The notes under the pieces were generated by a model, which was not told the origin of the DNA, made no database searches, and saw only the letters and a program-made list of their open reading frames with translations. Source: an uncultured Roseateles sp. (GTDB lineage: Bacteria; Pseudomonadota; Gammaproteobacteria; Burkholderiales; Burkholderiaceae_C). From it: a DNA stretch of 64,000 bases. The position numbers were made by a program, and so were the translations under genes. The stretch lies in NCBI RefSeq assembly GCF_963422335.1, contig NZ_OY729424.1:2790001-2854000 (forward strand), in the 5' to 3' direction. Shown here piece after piece: positions 1 through 8,820 of the stretch (positions are counted from its first letter, which is position 1; each line of letters begins with the position of its first letter).

Positions 1-1790
1 TAGAGCGCACGGTCGGCGGCTTCCAGCACAGCGGCGATCTGCTCTTCGGCCGAATGCTCGGGTATTGAGGGCTCGACATCCAGGCAGGCCAGGCCGATGC
101 TGACGCTGACGACGCCCAACGGCGAGTCGCGATGGGGCAGGGCCAGCTCGATCACGCGGGCGCGCAGCCGCTCGGCATGGGCCGCGGCCATGGTCAGCGA
201 CTGGCCGGGCAGCAGCACGGTGAATTCCTCGCCACCCAGGCGCGCGGGCAGTTCGCCGGCACGGTGGAAGGTGTCGCGCATCAGCTGGGCGATGGTGACC
301 AGGCAGGTGTCGCCGTGGGCATGGCCGTAGCTGTCGTTGTAGGCCTTGAAGTGGTCCAGATCGATGCTGACCACGGCCAGCGGCAGGCCGTTGCGCAGCG
401 CGCGGCGCGTCTCTTCGAGCTTGACCTGGTCGAAGTGGCGGCGGTTGGCCAGGCCGGTCAGCGGGTCGGTGTGCGACAGGTATTGCAACTCACGGTGCAT
501 ATGCTCCATCGTCAGCTGGTCGCGGCGGCGGCGCATCGAGTTGAACAGCATGTCGGCGGCCATCTGGGTGAGCTTGTCGTTGAGCTCGGCCCAGCGCTGC
601 GGCTGACCCGACAGCGCGATCATCAGGCGCGTGCTGTCGGTGCCGCGGTAGGCGCACCAGGCCATCGCGCGGGCGCCGTGGCGCTGCATGGCCAGGGCCT
701 GGGCCGGAGTGGCCTGGTCCAGGTCGCAGACGCGGCAATGGTTCCACCCCAGGGCCAGATCACCCACCAGGCCACTGGCCAACTCCTCGCCCTCGATCAG
801 AGGTGCGGTGCCATGGCCCGGTGCCTGGTGGACATAGCGCCACAGCAGCGGCGAGGCGCTGTCCAGTTGCTCGGCCACGGCCATGTCGCAGTGCGCGATG
901 TGCGCCACCATGTCGCCCAGCGTGTGCCGCATCAGCTCGGCATAGGCGTCCAGCGAGACGGTCATGAAGCGGTTGGAGCTCAGTGACAGCACCTCGAGAT
1001 AGCGGGTCACGGCCTTGAGCTGGGTGGTGCGCTGCTTGAAGGCGCGGTCCAGATCGGCCGCCTGCTGGGCCAGCGCCGCCTCATGGCGATTGCGCTCATC
1101 GACATAGCGGGCGATGTCCTGCTGCAGGGTCAGAAAACCATCGGCCACCAGATCGAGCTCGTCGCGATGGTCGTGCTCGGGCCGTTGCAGCTGTAGCGGC
1201 GGCGGCAGCTTTCCGGGTGCCAGCCCCAGTGCAAAGCTGGCGATCTGGCCCATGGGCTTGAGCAGCAGGCGGCGCACCATCAGATTGTTGGCCAGGCCCA
1301 GCACCAGGGTCAGCAGCCCCGAGATCAGGCCCACCTGCAGGGCCGCGTGGGCCAGTTGCCAGCGCAGATAGGCCTGGTTGAAGTCGATGTGCAGGCGCCC
1401 CAGGCTCTGGCCTGTGTCGCCAGGGCTGGGCACGTTGAGGGTGACGCCGGGGTGCTCCGGATCGTTCTCATGGGCCTGTGGCGAGCCGGACTGGAAGCGC
1501 TGGCCGGTGCTGACTTCGAGCAGCACATAGTTCACCTGAGGTGCGGCGGCAATGCTGTCCAGCAGGTTCTGCACATGGCGGGGCTCAATGTCCCACAGGC
1601 TCGACGAGAGCAGCAGCAGATGGGTCTGGGTGACGCGCTTCACCTGGTCGCCAAAGGCCTGCTGCTCCTGGTGGTAGACCCAGGCCATCTGCAGGCCGGC
1701 CGCAACCAGCGCGCACAGCAGACCCAGGACGACCATGCGCCGCGTCAGCGCGTGCGCCAGTGAGCGGAACAGCGGCTCTCGCGACTTCAT
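1..1790 (-). CDS. Membrane-anchored sensor diguanylate cyclase (3-prime end outside window)
   Basis: Makes c-di-GMP from two GTP at the inner membrane. About 596 codons are visible; the C-terminus lies beyond position 1. The start is the ATG at 1790, overlapping the stop of the binding-protein gene by 4 bp. An N-terminal membrane segment (about residues 19-39) and a second one (about 149-171) enclose a periplasmic sensor. A HAMP/coiled-coil region and a middle domain follow, then a GGDEF domain with LDHFKAYND and an active GGEEF at residues 519-523. The inhibitory-site position reads RAGE instead of the usual RxxD, so product inhibition may be weakened (inference). Coupling to the upstream binding protein suggests that the protein feeds the sensor. 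Confidence 0.9.
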   Translation of the reverse strand, partial: MKSREPLFRSLAHALTRRMVVLGLLCALVAAGLQMAWVYHQEQQAFGDQVKRVTQTHLLLLSSSLWDIEPRHVQNLLDSIAAAPQVNYVLLEVSTGQRFQSGSPQAHENDPEHPGVTLNVPSPGDTGQSLGRLHIDFNQAYLRWQLAHAALQVGLISGLLTLVLGLANNLMVRRLLLKPMGQIASFALGLAPGKLPPPLQLQRPEHDHRDELDLVADGFLTLQQDIARYVDERNRHEAALAQQAADLDRAFKQRTTQLKAVTRYLEVLSLSSNRFMTVSLDAYAELMRHTLGDMVAHIAHCDMAVAEQLDSASPLLWRYVHQAPGHGTAPLIEGEELASGLVGDLALGWNHCRVCDLDQATPAQALAMQRHGARAMAWCAYRGTDSTRLMIALSGQPQRWAELNDKLTQMAADMLFNSMRRRRDQLTMEHMHRELQYLSHTDPLTGLANRRHFDQVKLEETRRALRNGLPLAVVSIDLDHFKAYNDSYGHAHGDTCLVTIAQLMRDTFHRAGELPARLGGEEFTVLLPGQSLTMAAAHAERLRARVIELALPHRDSPLGVVSVSIGLACLDVEPSIPEHSAEEQIAAVLEAADRAL

Positions 1791-2875
1791 CGCATCACCT
1801 GGCCGAAGCTGAAGTCATAGCGTTTGAGCCTGGGGTTGAGCACCTTGCTGAAGGGCCGGAAGTCGACGTCCTTGATGCCGTCGCCAAAGCGCTGCAGATA
1901 GCGTTCGGCCATGGGCTTGTCGAATACGGCGAACATCGGGCGGTCCAGCTCCAGGCCCTCATCGGAGAAGTCGTGGCCATGGTGCTGGTCGTACAGCATC
2001 ACCAGGGCCCAGGCGCCGGCCATGAAGTGGCCGCCGGCCAGCGACGACAGCCGCCCGGCCATCCGTGCCTGCATCGCCTCGGGCGAGGTGTTGATGGCCG
2101 AGAACAGCAGATCGCGCCCGGGGGTGCGGCCTAGCTTGACCGCTGCATCCATGGCGCCAAAGGCCATCTGGTCGCTGCCCGCCCACAGCAGCCGCGCCTG
2201 GCGGTGGCGGGCCAGCAGCCACTCGGCCTGCTCGGCGGCTTTGTCGCGTCGCCAGTCGGCGTAGACGATCTGCTCCAGCACTACCTGGGCGGCCAGCTCG
2301 GCCGCGGCGCGCTGCATGCCGCGGTTGCGCTGGACCGATACCGGTGTGGACTTGTCGCCAGCAATGGCCAGCAGGTGCAGCCTGCCGTCGCTGCCCTGCA
2401 GCTTGTCGCGCAGGCCCTGGGCAATCAGGGCCTTGGCGGTGAGGTAGCCAGCCTGCTCGGCATTGGGCTCCAGCGAGCCTTGCAGGCGAGGAATCGGCCC
2501 GCGGGGAGGGCCGAACTGGGCGCGTTCGTCCTCTTGCAGGCCGCTGAAGGCGGCGAAGCTCTTGATGCCGGCGGCGTCCAGCAACTGGGCCGCCTGCACC
2601 AGGGTGCGCTTGTCATTGGTGACGACCACGCAGTCGGGCCTCAGCGGCTGCGGCAGGGCGACGATCTCGCGGGCGATCTGCTGCACGCGCAGCGGGTCGC
2701 GCTCGGCAAAGCGCTGTTCGAATTTGATCTGCAGGCTGTCGGCGGCCGCCTGCATGGCCTGGCCTGCGGCCACCCAGTAGGCCTCGTCGGAGCGGCCCGG
2801 GTTGATGAAGACAACGCTGAAAGCCAGGCACAGCGGGCTGCACAGGCTCAACAACACAGCGATCAGGGCGCGCAT
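1787..2875 (-). CDS. Periplasmic sugar-type (LacI/RbsB-like) binding protein
   Basis: A 362-residue exported protein with a signal peptide of about 18 residues (MRALIAVLLSLCSPLCLA) followed by FSVVFINPGRSDEAYW, the typical start of a type-1 periplasmic binding fold. The segment LLWAGSDQMAFGAMDAA matches the hinge region of such proteins. The longer open frame upstream lacks a signal peptide, so the ATG at 2875 was chosen. No permease or ATPase is adjacent. Instead its stop overlaps the start of the diguanylate cyclase, so a role as the ligand-sensing partner of that enzyme is more likely than transport (inference). The ligand is unknown. Confidence 0.8.
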   Translation of the reverse strand: MRALIAVLLSLCSPLCLAFSVVFINPGRSDEAYWVAAGQAMQAAADSLQIKFEQRFAERDPLRVQQIAREIVALPQPLRPDCVVVTNDKRTLVQAAQLLDAAGIKSFAAFSGLQEDERAQFGPPRGPIPRLQGSLEPNAEQAGYLTAKALIAQGLRDKLQGSDGRLHLLAIAGDKSTPVSVQRNRGMQRAAAELAAQVVLEQIVYADWRRDKAAEQAEWLLARHRQARLLWAGSDQMAFGAMDAAVKLGRTPGRDLLFSAINTSPEAMQARMAGRLSSLAGGHFMAGAWALVMLYDQHHGHDFSDEGLELDRPMFAVFDKPMAERYLQRFGDGIKDVDFRPFSKVLNPRLKRYDFSFGQVMR

Positions 2876-2984
2876 CAACAATACGGTCTCCGGCACGGGG
2901 CGAACAGCCGATGATTGTCGCCCGATCTGCCGCCGCGCACCGCCGACGCCCATCTGGCTGCCCCGCTCTGGCGTGGCAGGGTGC

Positions 2985-3590
2985 TCAGGAAGCCGACAAT
3001 TGCGTGGCCAGTTCGGCCGCCGAGCGCACGCCCAGCTTGGCAAACACCCGCGCGCGGTGCACTTCCACGGTGCGCACGGCGATGTGCAATTCGTCGCCGA
3101 TGACCTTGTTGAGCTTGCCTGCCGCCACCCGCGTCATGACCTCGCGCTCGCGCTCGGTCAGGCTGGCCAGCCGGGCCTGGCGCTCGGCGGCGATGGCGCC
3201 CTGGGCATGCATCGCTGCCTCCACCGCCAGTGCTTGCTCGATGCGGTCGGCCAGCGCGTTGTCGCTGTAGGGCTTTTCCAGAAAATCGAAGGCGCCGCGC
3301 TTCAGTGCCTCGACCACCATCGGTATGTCGCCATGGCCGGTCAGGAAAAGCACAGGATTGCGCAGGCGCAGCGCGATCAGCTCCTCGTGCAGCCGCGTTC
3401 CCGACATCGGCTCCATGCGGATGTCGAGCACGAACACGCCGCGCGCTGGTGGCGGCGTTTGGGCCAGTGCAGCCAGCAGCGAGGCGCCGCCGTCGTGGGC
3501 GCTGACTTCCAGGCCGCGCGAGCCGAGCAGGAAGGCCAGTGCGTCGCGCACGCCGGGATCGTCATCAACCAGGTAGATCTGCGGTTTCAT
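2985..3590 (-). CDS. dctR: Two-component response regulator DctR, FixJ/LuxR type
   Basis: A 201-residue regulator. The receiver domain spans about residues 1-120 with the acidic pair DDD at 9-11, phosphoacceptor D56 in VFVLDIRM, and the conserved T and K in FLTGHG and LEKPYS. A LuxR-type helix-turn-helix follows (LTEREREVMTRVAAGKLNKVIGDEL, about 139-195). The start at 3590 overlaps the kinase stop by 4 bp. It should control the divergent TRAP genes in response to C4-dicarboxylates, as DctSR does in Rhodobacter capsulatus (family knowledge). The 14-bp palindrome at 5678-5691 is a candidate binding site. Confidence 0.88.
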   Translation of the reverse strand: MKPQIYLVDDDPGVRDALAFLLGSRGLEVSAHDGGASLLAALAQTPPPARGVFVLDIRMEPMSGTRLHEELIALRLRNPVLFLTGHGDIPMVVEALKRGAFDFLEKPYSDNALADRIEQALAVEAAMHAQGAIAAERQARLASLTEREREVMTRVAAGKLNKVIGDELHIAVRTVEVHRARVFAKLGVRSAAELATQLSAS

Positions 3591-5626
3591 GCCATGTGCT
3601 CCTGAACCGGTTCGGTATCCAGCGGCAGGCTGAAGAAGAAGTGTGCACCGCCGCTGCCGGCATCGGCGGCATCGAAGGCACCGTGATGGACCTCGATGAT
3701 GGAGCGGCAGATGGCCAGCCCCATGCCCATGCCGTCGCGCTTGGTCGAGTAGAAGGGGGCGCACAGCGCCTCGATGCTGCGGCCGTTCAAGCCGGGGCCG
3801 GTGTCGCTGACGTCGATGCGCACGAAGCGGCCGGCCGCGCGCGCCGTGCCGACGGTGATGTGGCGTGCGGTCTGCTGACCGCTCATCGCGTCATTGGCAT
3901 TGCGCACCAGGTTGATCACCACCTGCTCGATCAGCACCGCATCGGCCACCACCGCCGGCAGGTCGGGCTCCAGCCGCAGCTCCAGCTGCACGCCCTGGCG
4001 TTGCAGCTCGCGCTGCAGCAGGGCCACCGCATCGCTGACCAGGCGGTTCAGGTCGCAGGCCTCCTGCTGCGGCTCGCGCCGGGTCAGGAATTCGCGTATG
4101 CGCTGCACGATGCGCCCGGCGTGCGCGGCCTGCTGGCCCAGGCGCTCCAGTGCACCCAGCACCACCGGGTCGGGTTGGGCATGCTTGTTGACCGAGTTGA
4201 TGATGCCGGCGTTGTAGCTGGCGATCGCGCTCAGCGGCTGGTTGAGCTCGTGGGCCAGGGTGGAGGCGACTTCACCCAGCATCGTCAGCCGCGCATGGTG
4301 GGCCAGGGTTTCGTTCTGGCGCCGCTCGCGTTCCTCCAGCCGCTTGCGCTGGGTGATGTCGACAATGGAGCCCATCCAGCCGATCTGCCGGCCCTGGGCA
4401 TCGACCAGCGGCGATTCGAACACCATCACGTCGAGCACGTGGCCGTCACGGTGCACCCAGCGGGCCTCATAGCCTTCGCGCGGCGCTTCGCCGGCCAGGT
4501 TGCGGCGGTTGCGCAGCATCACCTCATCGATGGCGTCGGGCGGCCAGTAAGGCATGGGCGGCGCCAGGCCCAGCAACTGATCGGCGGGCAGGCCGACCAT
4601 CTCGCAGAAGGTGCGGTTGACGTAGAGCAGGCGGCCCTCGGCGTCGCGGGCGCGCAGGGCCACCAGGGCCGAGTCTTCCATCGCACTGCGCCAGGCGGCC
4701 TCGGTGCGCCAGGCCAGCTCGGCATGGGACACCCGCCGTACCTGGCGCCGCAGCAGTGCCGTCGCCGCCACGATCAGAGCCAGAAATCCGGCCATCAAGA
4801 CCATGGGCAGTGTCCGGTACCAGGGCTGCAGCGCCTCGCGCTGGGTCAGCTGCAGATACATATCGGGCGAGGGCGCGCCAAAGCTGATCTTGTAGCTGTC
4901 GCCGGCCGCCTGGGCCGGCCCCTGGGCCGGAGCGTCGCTGGTGGAGGCCAGCACCTGGTCGAAACTGTCGACCAGGGCCACGTCGTACTTGCGCGCCAGC
5001 CACCAGGGCACGCCGCGTTTGAGCAGCACCGCCGGCGAGTAGCGCACCACCAGCGAGCCGGCCTCGGCGCGGCGTGCGGCGCCGCCGTCACCGGGCGTGC
5101 CCGGGCCGGTCATCGGCGCGACCAGATGGGCGGACAGGCCGTTGTCCTCGTCCAAGCCGCTGTGGCCGAGGTTGAGGTTGGCTGTCAAGGTCGGCCCGGG
5201 GGCGGGCTCGATCTGCGGCACATGGGCCTTGATGCGGTTCTGGGCGTCCAGCCAGGTCACGCTGAGCCACAGGCGCCTCAGGCCGGCCGCCACTTCCGGG
5301 TTGGCAGCCAGCGCGGCCGTGTCATCGGCCTTGCCGTTGCCGCTCTGCAATTGGCCGGCCAGTACGCGCAGGTGGACGACCTCGTTGTCGAGCCGGGCGC
5401 GCAGCTGTGCTTCCAGGCTCAGGGCATCCGAGATCATGGTGTGGCGCAGTTCCTCCCGGTCGTCCCTGTCGTTGCGCTGCGCCCAGACGATCACGCCGAT
5501 CAGGAACAGCAGCGACAGCAGCAGCGGCAGCGCCCACAGGCCGCGGCCCTGCGCCGGGCGCGGCGGCACGGCCAGCGGCGGGCGGGCCTCGGGCTCCATC
5601 GCGGCAGAGGGGGTGGGCGAGAACAT
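3587..5626 (-). CDS. dctS: Sensor histidine kinase DctS
   Basis: A 679-residue membrane kinase. Membrane segments at about 31-49 and 273-292 enclose a periplasmic ligand-binding region. Then come a PAS domain (about 310-425) and a HisKA domain with H459 in LAHELNQPLSAI. The HATPase domain shows the N box NLVRNANDAM, G1 DTGPGLNG and G2 GMGMGLAICRS. The phosphorelay partner is DctR, encoded immediately downstream with a 4-bp overlap. The gene is divergent from dctP with about 135 bp between the starts. Ligand assignment to C4-dicarboxylates is by synteny with dctPQM, not by residues. Confidence 0.88.
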   Translation of the reverse strand: MFSPTPSAAMEPEARPPLAVPPRPAQGRGLWALPLLLSLLFLIGVIVWAQRNDRDDREELRHTMISDALSLEAQLRARLDNEVVHLRVLAGQLQSGNGKADDTAALAANPEVAAGLRRLWLSVTWLDAQNRIKAHVPQIEPAPGPTLTANLNLGHSGLDEDNGLSAHLVAPMTGPGTPGDGGAARRAEAGSLVVRYSPAVLLKRGVPWWLARKYDVALVDSFDQVLASTSDAPAQGPAQAAGDSYKISFGAPSPDMYLQLTQREALQPWYRTLPMVLMAGFLALIVAATALLRRQVRRVSHAELAWRTEAAWRSAMEDSALVALRARDAEGRLLYVNRTFCEMVGLPADQLLGLAPPMPYWPPDAIDEVMLRNRRNLAGEAPREGYEARWVHRDGHVLDVMVFESPLVDAQGRQIGWMGSIVDITQRKRLEERERRQNETLAHHARLTMLGEVASTLAHELNQPLSAIASYNAGIINSVNKHAQPDPVVLGALERLGQQAAHAGRIVQRIREFLTRREPQQEACDLNRLVSDAVALLQRELQRQGVQLELRLEPDLPAVVADAVLIEQVVINLVRNANDAMSGQQTARHITVGTARAAGRFVRIDVSDTGPGLNGRSIEALCAPFYSTKRDGMGMGLAICRSIIEVHHGAFDAADAGSGGAHFFFSLPLDTEPVQEHMA

Positions 5627-5677
5627 CGCCCCAGTCTAGCGGCCGCGCCAGCCCCGCAATGGGGCGCGATGCACGCA

Positions 5678-5691
5678 TGTGGAACTCCACA
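5678..5691. promoter_or_regulatory. Candidate DctR operator palindrome
   Basis: TGTGGA-AC-TCCACA is a perfect inverted repeat with 6-bp arms and a 2-bp centre. It sits between the divergent dctS and dctP starts, about 70 bp upstream of dctP. Seen in sequence; that DctR binds here is inference. Confidence 0.45.
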
Positions 5692-5761
5692 ACTACCCAG
5701 CACGAAGCGCGCTACCGACAATCGCCAGCAGCTTTCGCATGCCCACGATCTGGAGACCGAT

Positions 5762-6790
5762 ATGACCCATCTGCCCACCCCCCGTCGCCTGGCCCTGCTG
5801 GCCGGCGGCCTGATGCTTGCCCTGCCTGTGCTGGTGACGAACGCCTGGGCCCAGGCCCCGATCGTGATCAAGTTCAGCCATGTCGTTGCCCCCGACACGC
5901 CCAAGGGCAAGGGTGCGCAGCGCTTCAAGGAACTGGCCGAGGAACGCAGCAAGGGCCGTGTCAAGGTCGAGCTGTACCCGAACAGCCAGCTCTACAAGGA
6001 CAAGGAAGAGATGGAGGCGCTGCAGCTGGGCTCGGTGCAGATGCTGGCACCCTCGCTGGCCAAGTTCGGCCCGCTGGGCGTGAAGGAATTCGAGGTCTTC
6101 GATCTGCCCTTCATCTTCAAGGACGACGCCGCGTTCCGCGCCGTGACCGACGGGCCGGTCGGCGCCGACCTGTTCAAGAAGCTGGAGCCCAAGGGCATCA
6201 AGGGCCTGGCCTACTGGGACAACGGCTTTCACATCATGAGCGCGAACAAGCCGCTGCACACGGTGGCGGACTTCAAGGGCATGAAGATGCGCATCCAGAG
6301 CTCCAAGGTGTTGGACGCGCAGATGCGTGCCCTGGGCGCGATTCCGCAGGTGATGGCTTTCAGCGAGCTCTACCAGGCGCTGCAGTCCGGCGTGGTTGAC
6401 GGCACCGAGGGCGTGGCCTCGAACTTCTACACGCAGAAGACCTATGAGGTGCAAAAGCACACGACGATGTCCAACCACGGTCACCTGGCCTATGCGGTGA
6501 TCGTCAACAAGAAGTTCTGGGACGGCCTGCCGGCCGACATCCGTACCACGCTGGAAGGCGCGGTGAAGGATGCCACCACCTACGCCAACGCCATCGCCGC
6601 CACCGAGAACGCCACCGCGCTGGAGAAGATCAAGGCCAGCGGCAAGACCACCATCTACACGCCCACGGCGGCCGAGATCACCGAGTGGAAGAAGGCGCTG
6701 ATGCCGGTGCACAAGGAAATGGAGTCGCGCGTCGGCAAGTCCACCATCGAGGCGGTCTACAAGGCCACCGGCTTCGTCGCACCGAAGTAA
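5762..6790 (+). CDS. dctP: TRAP transporter periplasmic solute receptor DctP
   Basis: A 342-residue exported receptor with a signal peptide ending near NAWAQA, followed by IVIKFSHVVAPDTPKGKG, the usual start of mature DctP. The segments MKMRIQSSKVLDAQM and QSGVVDGTEGVASNFYTQK contain the arginine and the loop that hold the ligand carboxylate in this family. A much longer in-frame opening upstream covers the divergent kinase gene and is discarded; the start is the ATG at 5762, where the signal peptide begins. It delivers C4-dicarboxylates (likely succinate, fumarate or malate) to DctQM. Confidence 0.93.
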   Translation: MTHLPTPRRLALLAGGLMLALPVLVTNAWAQAPIVIKFSHVVAPDTPKGKGAQRFKELAEERSKGRVKVELYPNSQLYKDKEEMEALQLGSVQMLAPSLAKFGPLGVKEFEVFDLPFIFKDDAAFRAVTDGPVGADLFKKLEPKGIKGLAYWDNGFHIMSANKPLHTVADFKGMKMRIQSSKVLDAQMRALGAIPQVMAFSELYQALQSGVVDGTEGVASNFYTQKTYEVQKHTTMSNHGHLAYAVIVNKKFWDGLPADIRTTLEGAVKDATTYANAIAATENATALEKIKASGKTTIYTPTAAEITEWKKALMPVHKEMESRVGKSTIEAVYKATGFVAPK

Positions 6791-6802
6791 GGCTCATGCC
6801 GA

Positions 6803-6829
6803 CAGGGTCAGGCCTGGAGCCTGGCCCTG
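6803..6829 (+). promoter_or_regulatory. Intercistronic stem-loop between dctP and dctQ
   Basis: Arms CAGGGTCAGGC and GCCTGGCCCTG pair over 11 positions with one G-T wobble and a 5-nt loop. No T tract follows, so it is not a classic terminator. In binding-protein-dependent transporters such hairpins raise the amount of receptor mRNA relative to membrane subunits (known pattern; function here inferred). Confidence 0.55.
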
Positions 6830-6862
6830 CACAGCAGCACCGCACTGCGCACCGGAGACAGC

Positions 6863-7498
6863 ATGTTCAACAAAATCCTCAATCGCCTGGAGGAATGGCT
6901 GATCGCCTTTCTGATGGGCGCGGCCACCCTGGTGATCTTCGCCTCGGTGCTGCACCGCTTCCTGTCCGGCGTGCCGGTGATACAGGACTACACGATACGC
7001 ATGAATGTCAGCTGGGCGCAGGAGCTGTGCATCTATATGTTCGTGTGGATGGCCAAGTTCGGTGCGGCCTACGGCGTGCGCAACGGCACCCACGTGGGCG
7101 TGGACGTGCTGGTGCGCAAGCTGCCGCCCGACAAGGCCAAGTGGCTGGTGCTGTTCGGCCTGCTGGCCGGTGCGCTGTTCACCGGCGTGGTGGGCACCCT
7201 GGGTGCGCGCTTCGTCTGGGAGAACGGCTTCCACTGGGCCTTCTTCACGACCATGGGCTGGGATGTGGGCGACGTGCCCGAGGGCCCGACCTCGCCTGAC
7301 CTGGAGATACCGACCTGGATCGCCTACTCCTGCGTGCCGCTGGGCTCCTACCTGATGTGCTTCCGCTTTCTGCAGGTGGCCTACACCTTCCTGCGCACCG
7401 GCAAGGTGCCGCACCATGACCATGGCCATGTGGAGGGCGTCGACGAAGACGCGATGGCCAAGCTCGAAGCCAGTCAGAACACCGGAGCGAAAGCATGA
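6863..7498 (+). CDS. dctQ: TRAP transporter small permease DctQ
   Basis: A 211-residue inner-membrane protein with four hydrophobic segments, starting MFNKILNRLEEWLIAFLMG. The motif VSWAQELCIYMFVWMAKFGAAYGVRNGTH is typical of DctQ. The C-terminal tail is short, hydrophilic and His-rich (HHDHGHVEG). It partners DctM in the membrane complex. A GGAG ribosome site lies just before the ATG, and its stop overlaps dctM by 4 bp. Confidence 0.92.
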   Translation: MFNKILNRLEEWLIAFLMGAATLVIFASVLHRFLSGVPVIQDYTIRMNVSWAQELCIYMFVWMAKFGAAYGVRNGTHVGVDVLVRKLPPDKAKWLVLFGLLAGALFTGVVGTLGARFVWENGFHWAFFTTMGWDVGDVPEGPTSPDLEIPTWIAYSCVPLGSYLMCFRFLQVAYTFLRTGKVPHHDHGHVEGVDEDAMAKLEASQNTGAKA

Positions 7499-8817
7499 AC
7501 ACGCTGATCATTTTTGTGCTGCTGATCGCGCTGATGCTGACCGGCATGCCGATCAGCATCTCGCTGGGCCTGACGGTGCTGACTTTTCTGTTCACCCTGA
7601 CCCAGGTGCCGATCGAAAGCGTGGCGCTGAAGCTGTTCACCGGCATCGAGAAGTTCGAGATCATGTCGATCCCCTTCTTCATCCTGGCCGGCAACTTCCT
7701 CACGCACGGGGGGGTGGCCAGACGGATGATCAACTTCACGGTGTCGATGATCGGTCACTGGTATGGCGGCATGGGCCTGGCCGGCGTGCTGGCCTGCGCG
7801 CTGTTCGCGGCGATTTCGGGCTCGTCAGTGGCCACCGTCGTGGCGGTCGGCTCCATCATGCTGCCGGCGATGGTCAAGCAGGGCTATCCGAAGGAGTTCG
7901 GCGCCGGGGTGATCACCACCTCGGGTGCGCTGGGCATCCTGTTCCCGCCCTCGATCAACCTGGTGATCTACTCGATTGCCACGGCCGGCATGAGCGTGAC
8001 CGGGCCCAACGGCGAACAGGTCGGCTCGGCCTCGGTCGGCCAGTTGTTCCTGGCCGGCGTGGTGCCTGGCCTGTGTCTGTCCTTCCTGCTGGGCGTGACC
8101 ACCTGGTACCGGGCCCGCAAGTACGACTATCCGCGCATGCCCAAGGCGACCTGGGGCGAACGCTGGGCCTCGTTCCGTGAAAGCATCTGGGGCCTGCTGC
8201 TGATCGTGGTTGTGATCGGCGGTATCTACAGCGGCATGTTCACGCCCACCGAGGCGGCGGCGATGGCGGCTGTCTACGCTTTCTTCATCGCCGTCTTCGT
8301 CTACAAGGACCTGAAGCTGCGCGATGTGCCCAAGTCGCTGCTGACGGCTGCGGCGATGAGCTCGATGCTGCTCTACATCGTGACCAATGCGGTGCTGTTC
8401 TCGTTCCTGATGACCTCGGAGCAGATCCCGCAGATGATGGCCGCGTGGATGACCAGCCAGGGCTTCGGGCTGATCGTGTTCCTGATCATCGTCAACATCA
8501 TCCTGCTGGCCGCTGGCAACTTCATGGACCCGGCCGCGATTGTGCTGATCATGGCGCCTATCCTGTTCCCGGTGGCGGTCAAGCTGGGTGTCAACCCGAT
8601 CCACTTCGGCATCATGATGGCCGTCAATATGGAGGTCGGCCTGTGCCATCCGCCGGTGGGGCTGAACCTCTACGTCGCGTCGGGCATCACCAAGATGGGC
8701 ATCACCGAGCTGACCGTGGCCGTCTGGCCCTGGCTGCTGACGATGATTGGCTTCCTGGTGGTGGTGACCTACTGGCCCGGCCTGTCGCTGTGGCTGCCAC
8801 ACCTGCTGATGAAGTGA
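7495..8817 (+). CDS. dctM: TRAP transporter large permease DctM
   Basis: A 440-residue polytopic protein, normal for DctM. It forms the sodium-coupled transport channel. Recognisable segments are FFILAGNFLTHGGVARRMINF, GALGILFPPSINLVIYSIA and VGLCHPPVGLNLYVASGI, with inverted-repeat topology typical of the ion transporter superfamily. It ends 3 bp before the convergent ABC ATPase gene, leaving no room for a separate terminator. Confidence 0.93.
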   Translation: MNTLIIFVLLIALMLTGMPISISLGLTVLTFLFTLTQVPIESVALKLFTGIEKFEIMSIPFFILAGNFLTHGGVARRMINFTVSMIGHWYGGMGLAGVLACALFAAISGSSVATVVAVGSIMLPAMVKQGYPKEFGAGVITTSGALGILFPPSINLVIYSIATAGMSVTGPNGEQVGSASVGQLFLAGVVPGLCLSFLLGVTTWYRARKYDYPRMPKATWGERWASFRESIWGLLLIVVVIGGIYSGMFTPTEAAAMAAVYAFFIAVFVYKDLKLRDVPKSLLTAAAMSSMLLYIVTNAVLFSFLMTSEQIPQMMAAWMTSQGFGLIVFLIIVNIILLAAGNFMDPAAIVLIMAPILFPVAVKLGVNPIHFGIMMAVNMEVGLCHPPVGLNLYVASGITKMGITELTVAVWPWLLTMIGFLVVVTYWPGLSLWLPHLLMK

Positions 8818-8820
8818 CCC

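Noticed and set aside
132..986. 284-codon plus-strand frame in the first kilobase
   Set aside because: His/Gln/Val-rich shadow of the GGDEF gene on the minus strand, which shows clear motifs.
3539..5761. Open frame extending dctP upstream by more than 700 codons on the plus strand
   Set aside because: It is antisense to dctS, has no family similarity, and the true DctP starts with a signal peptide at 5762.
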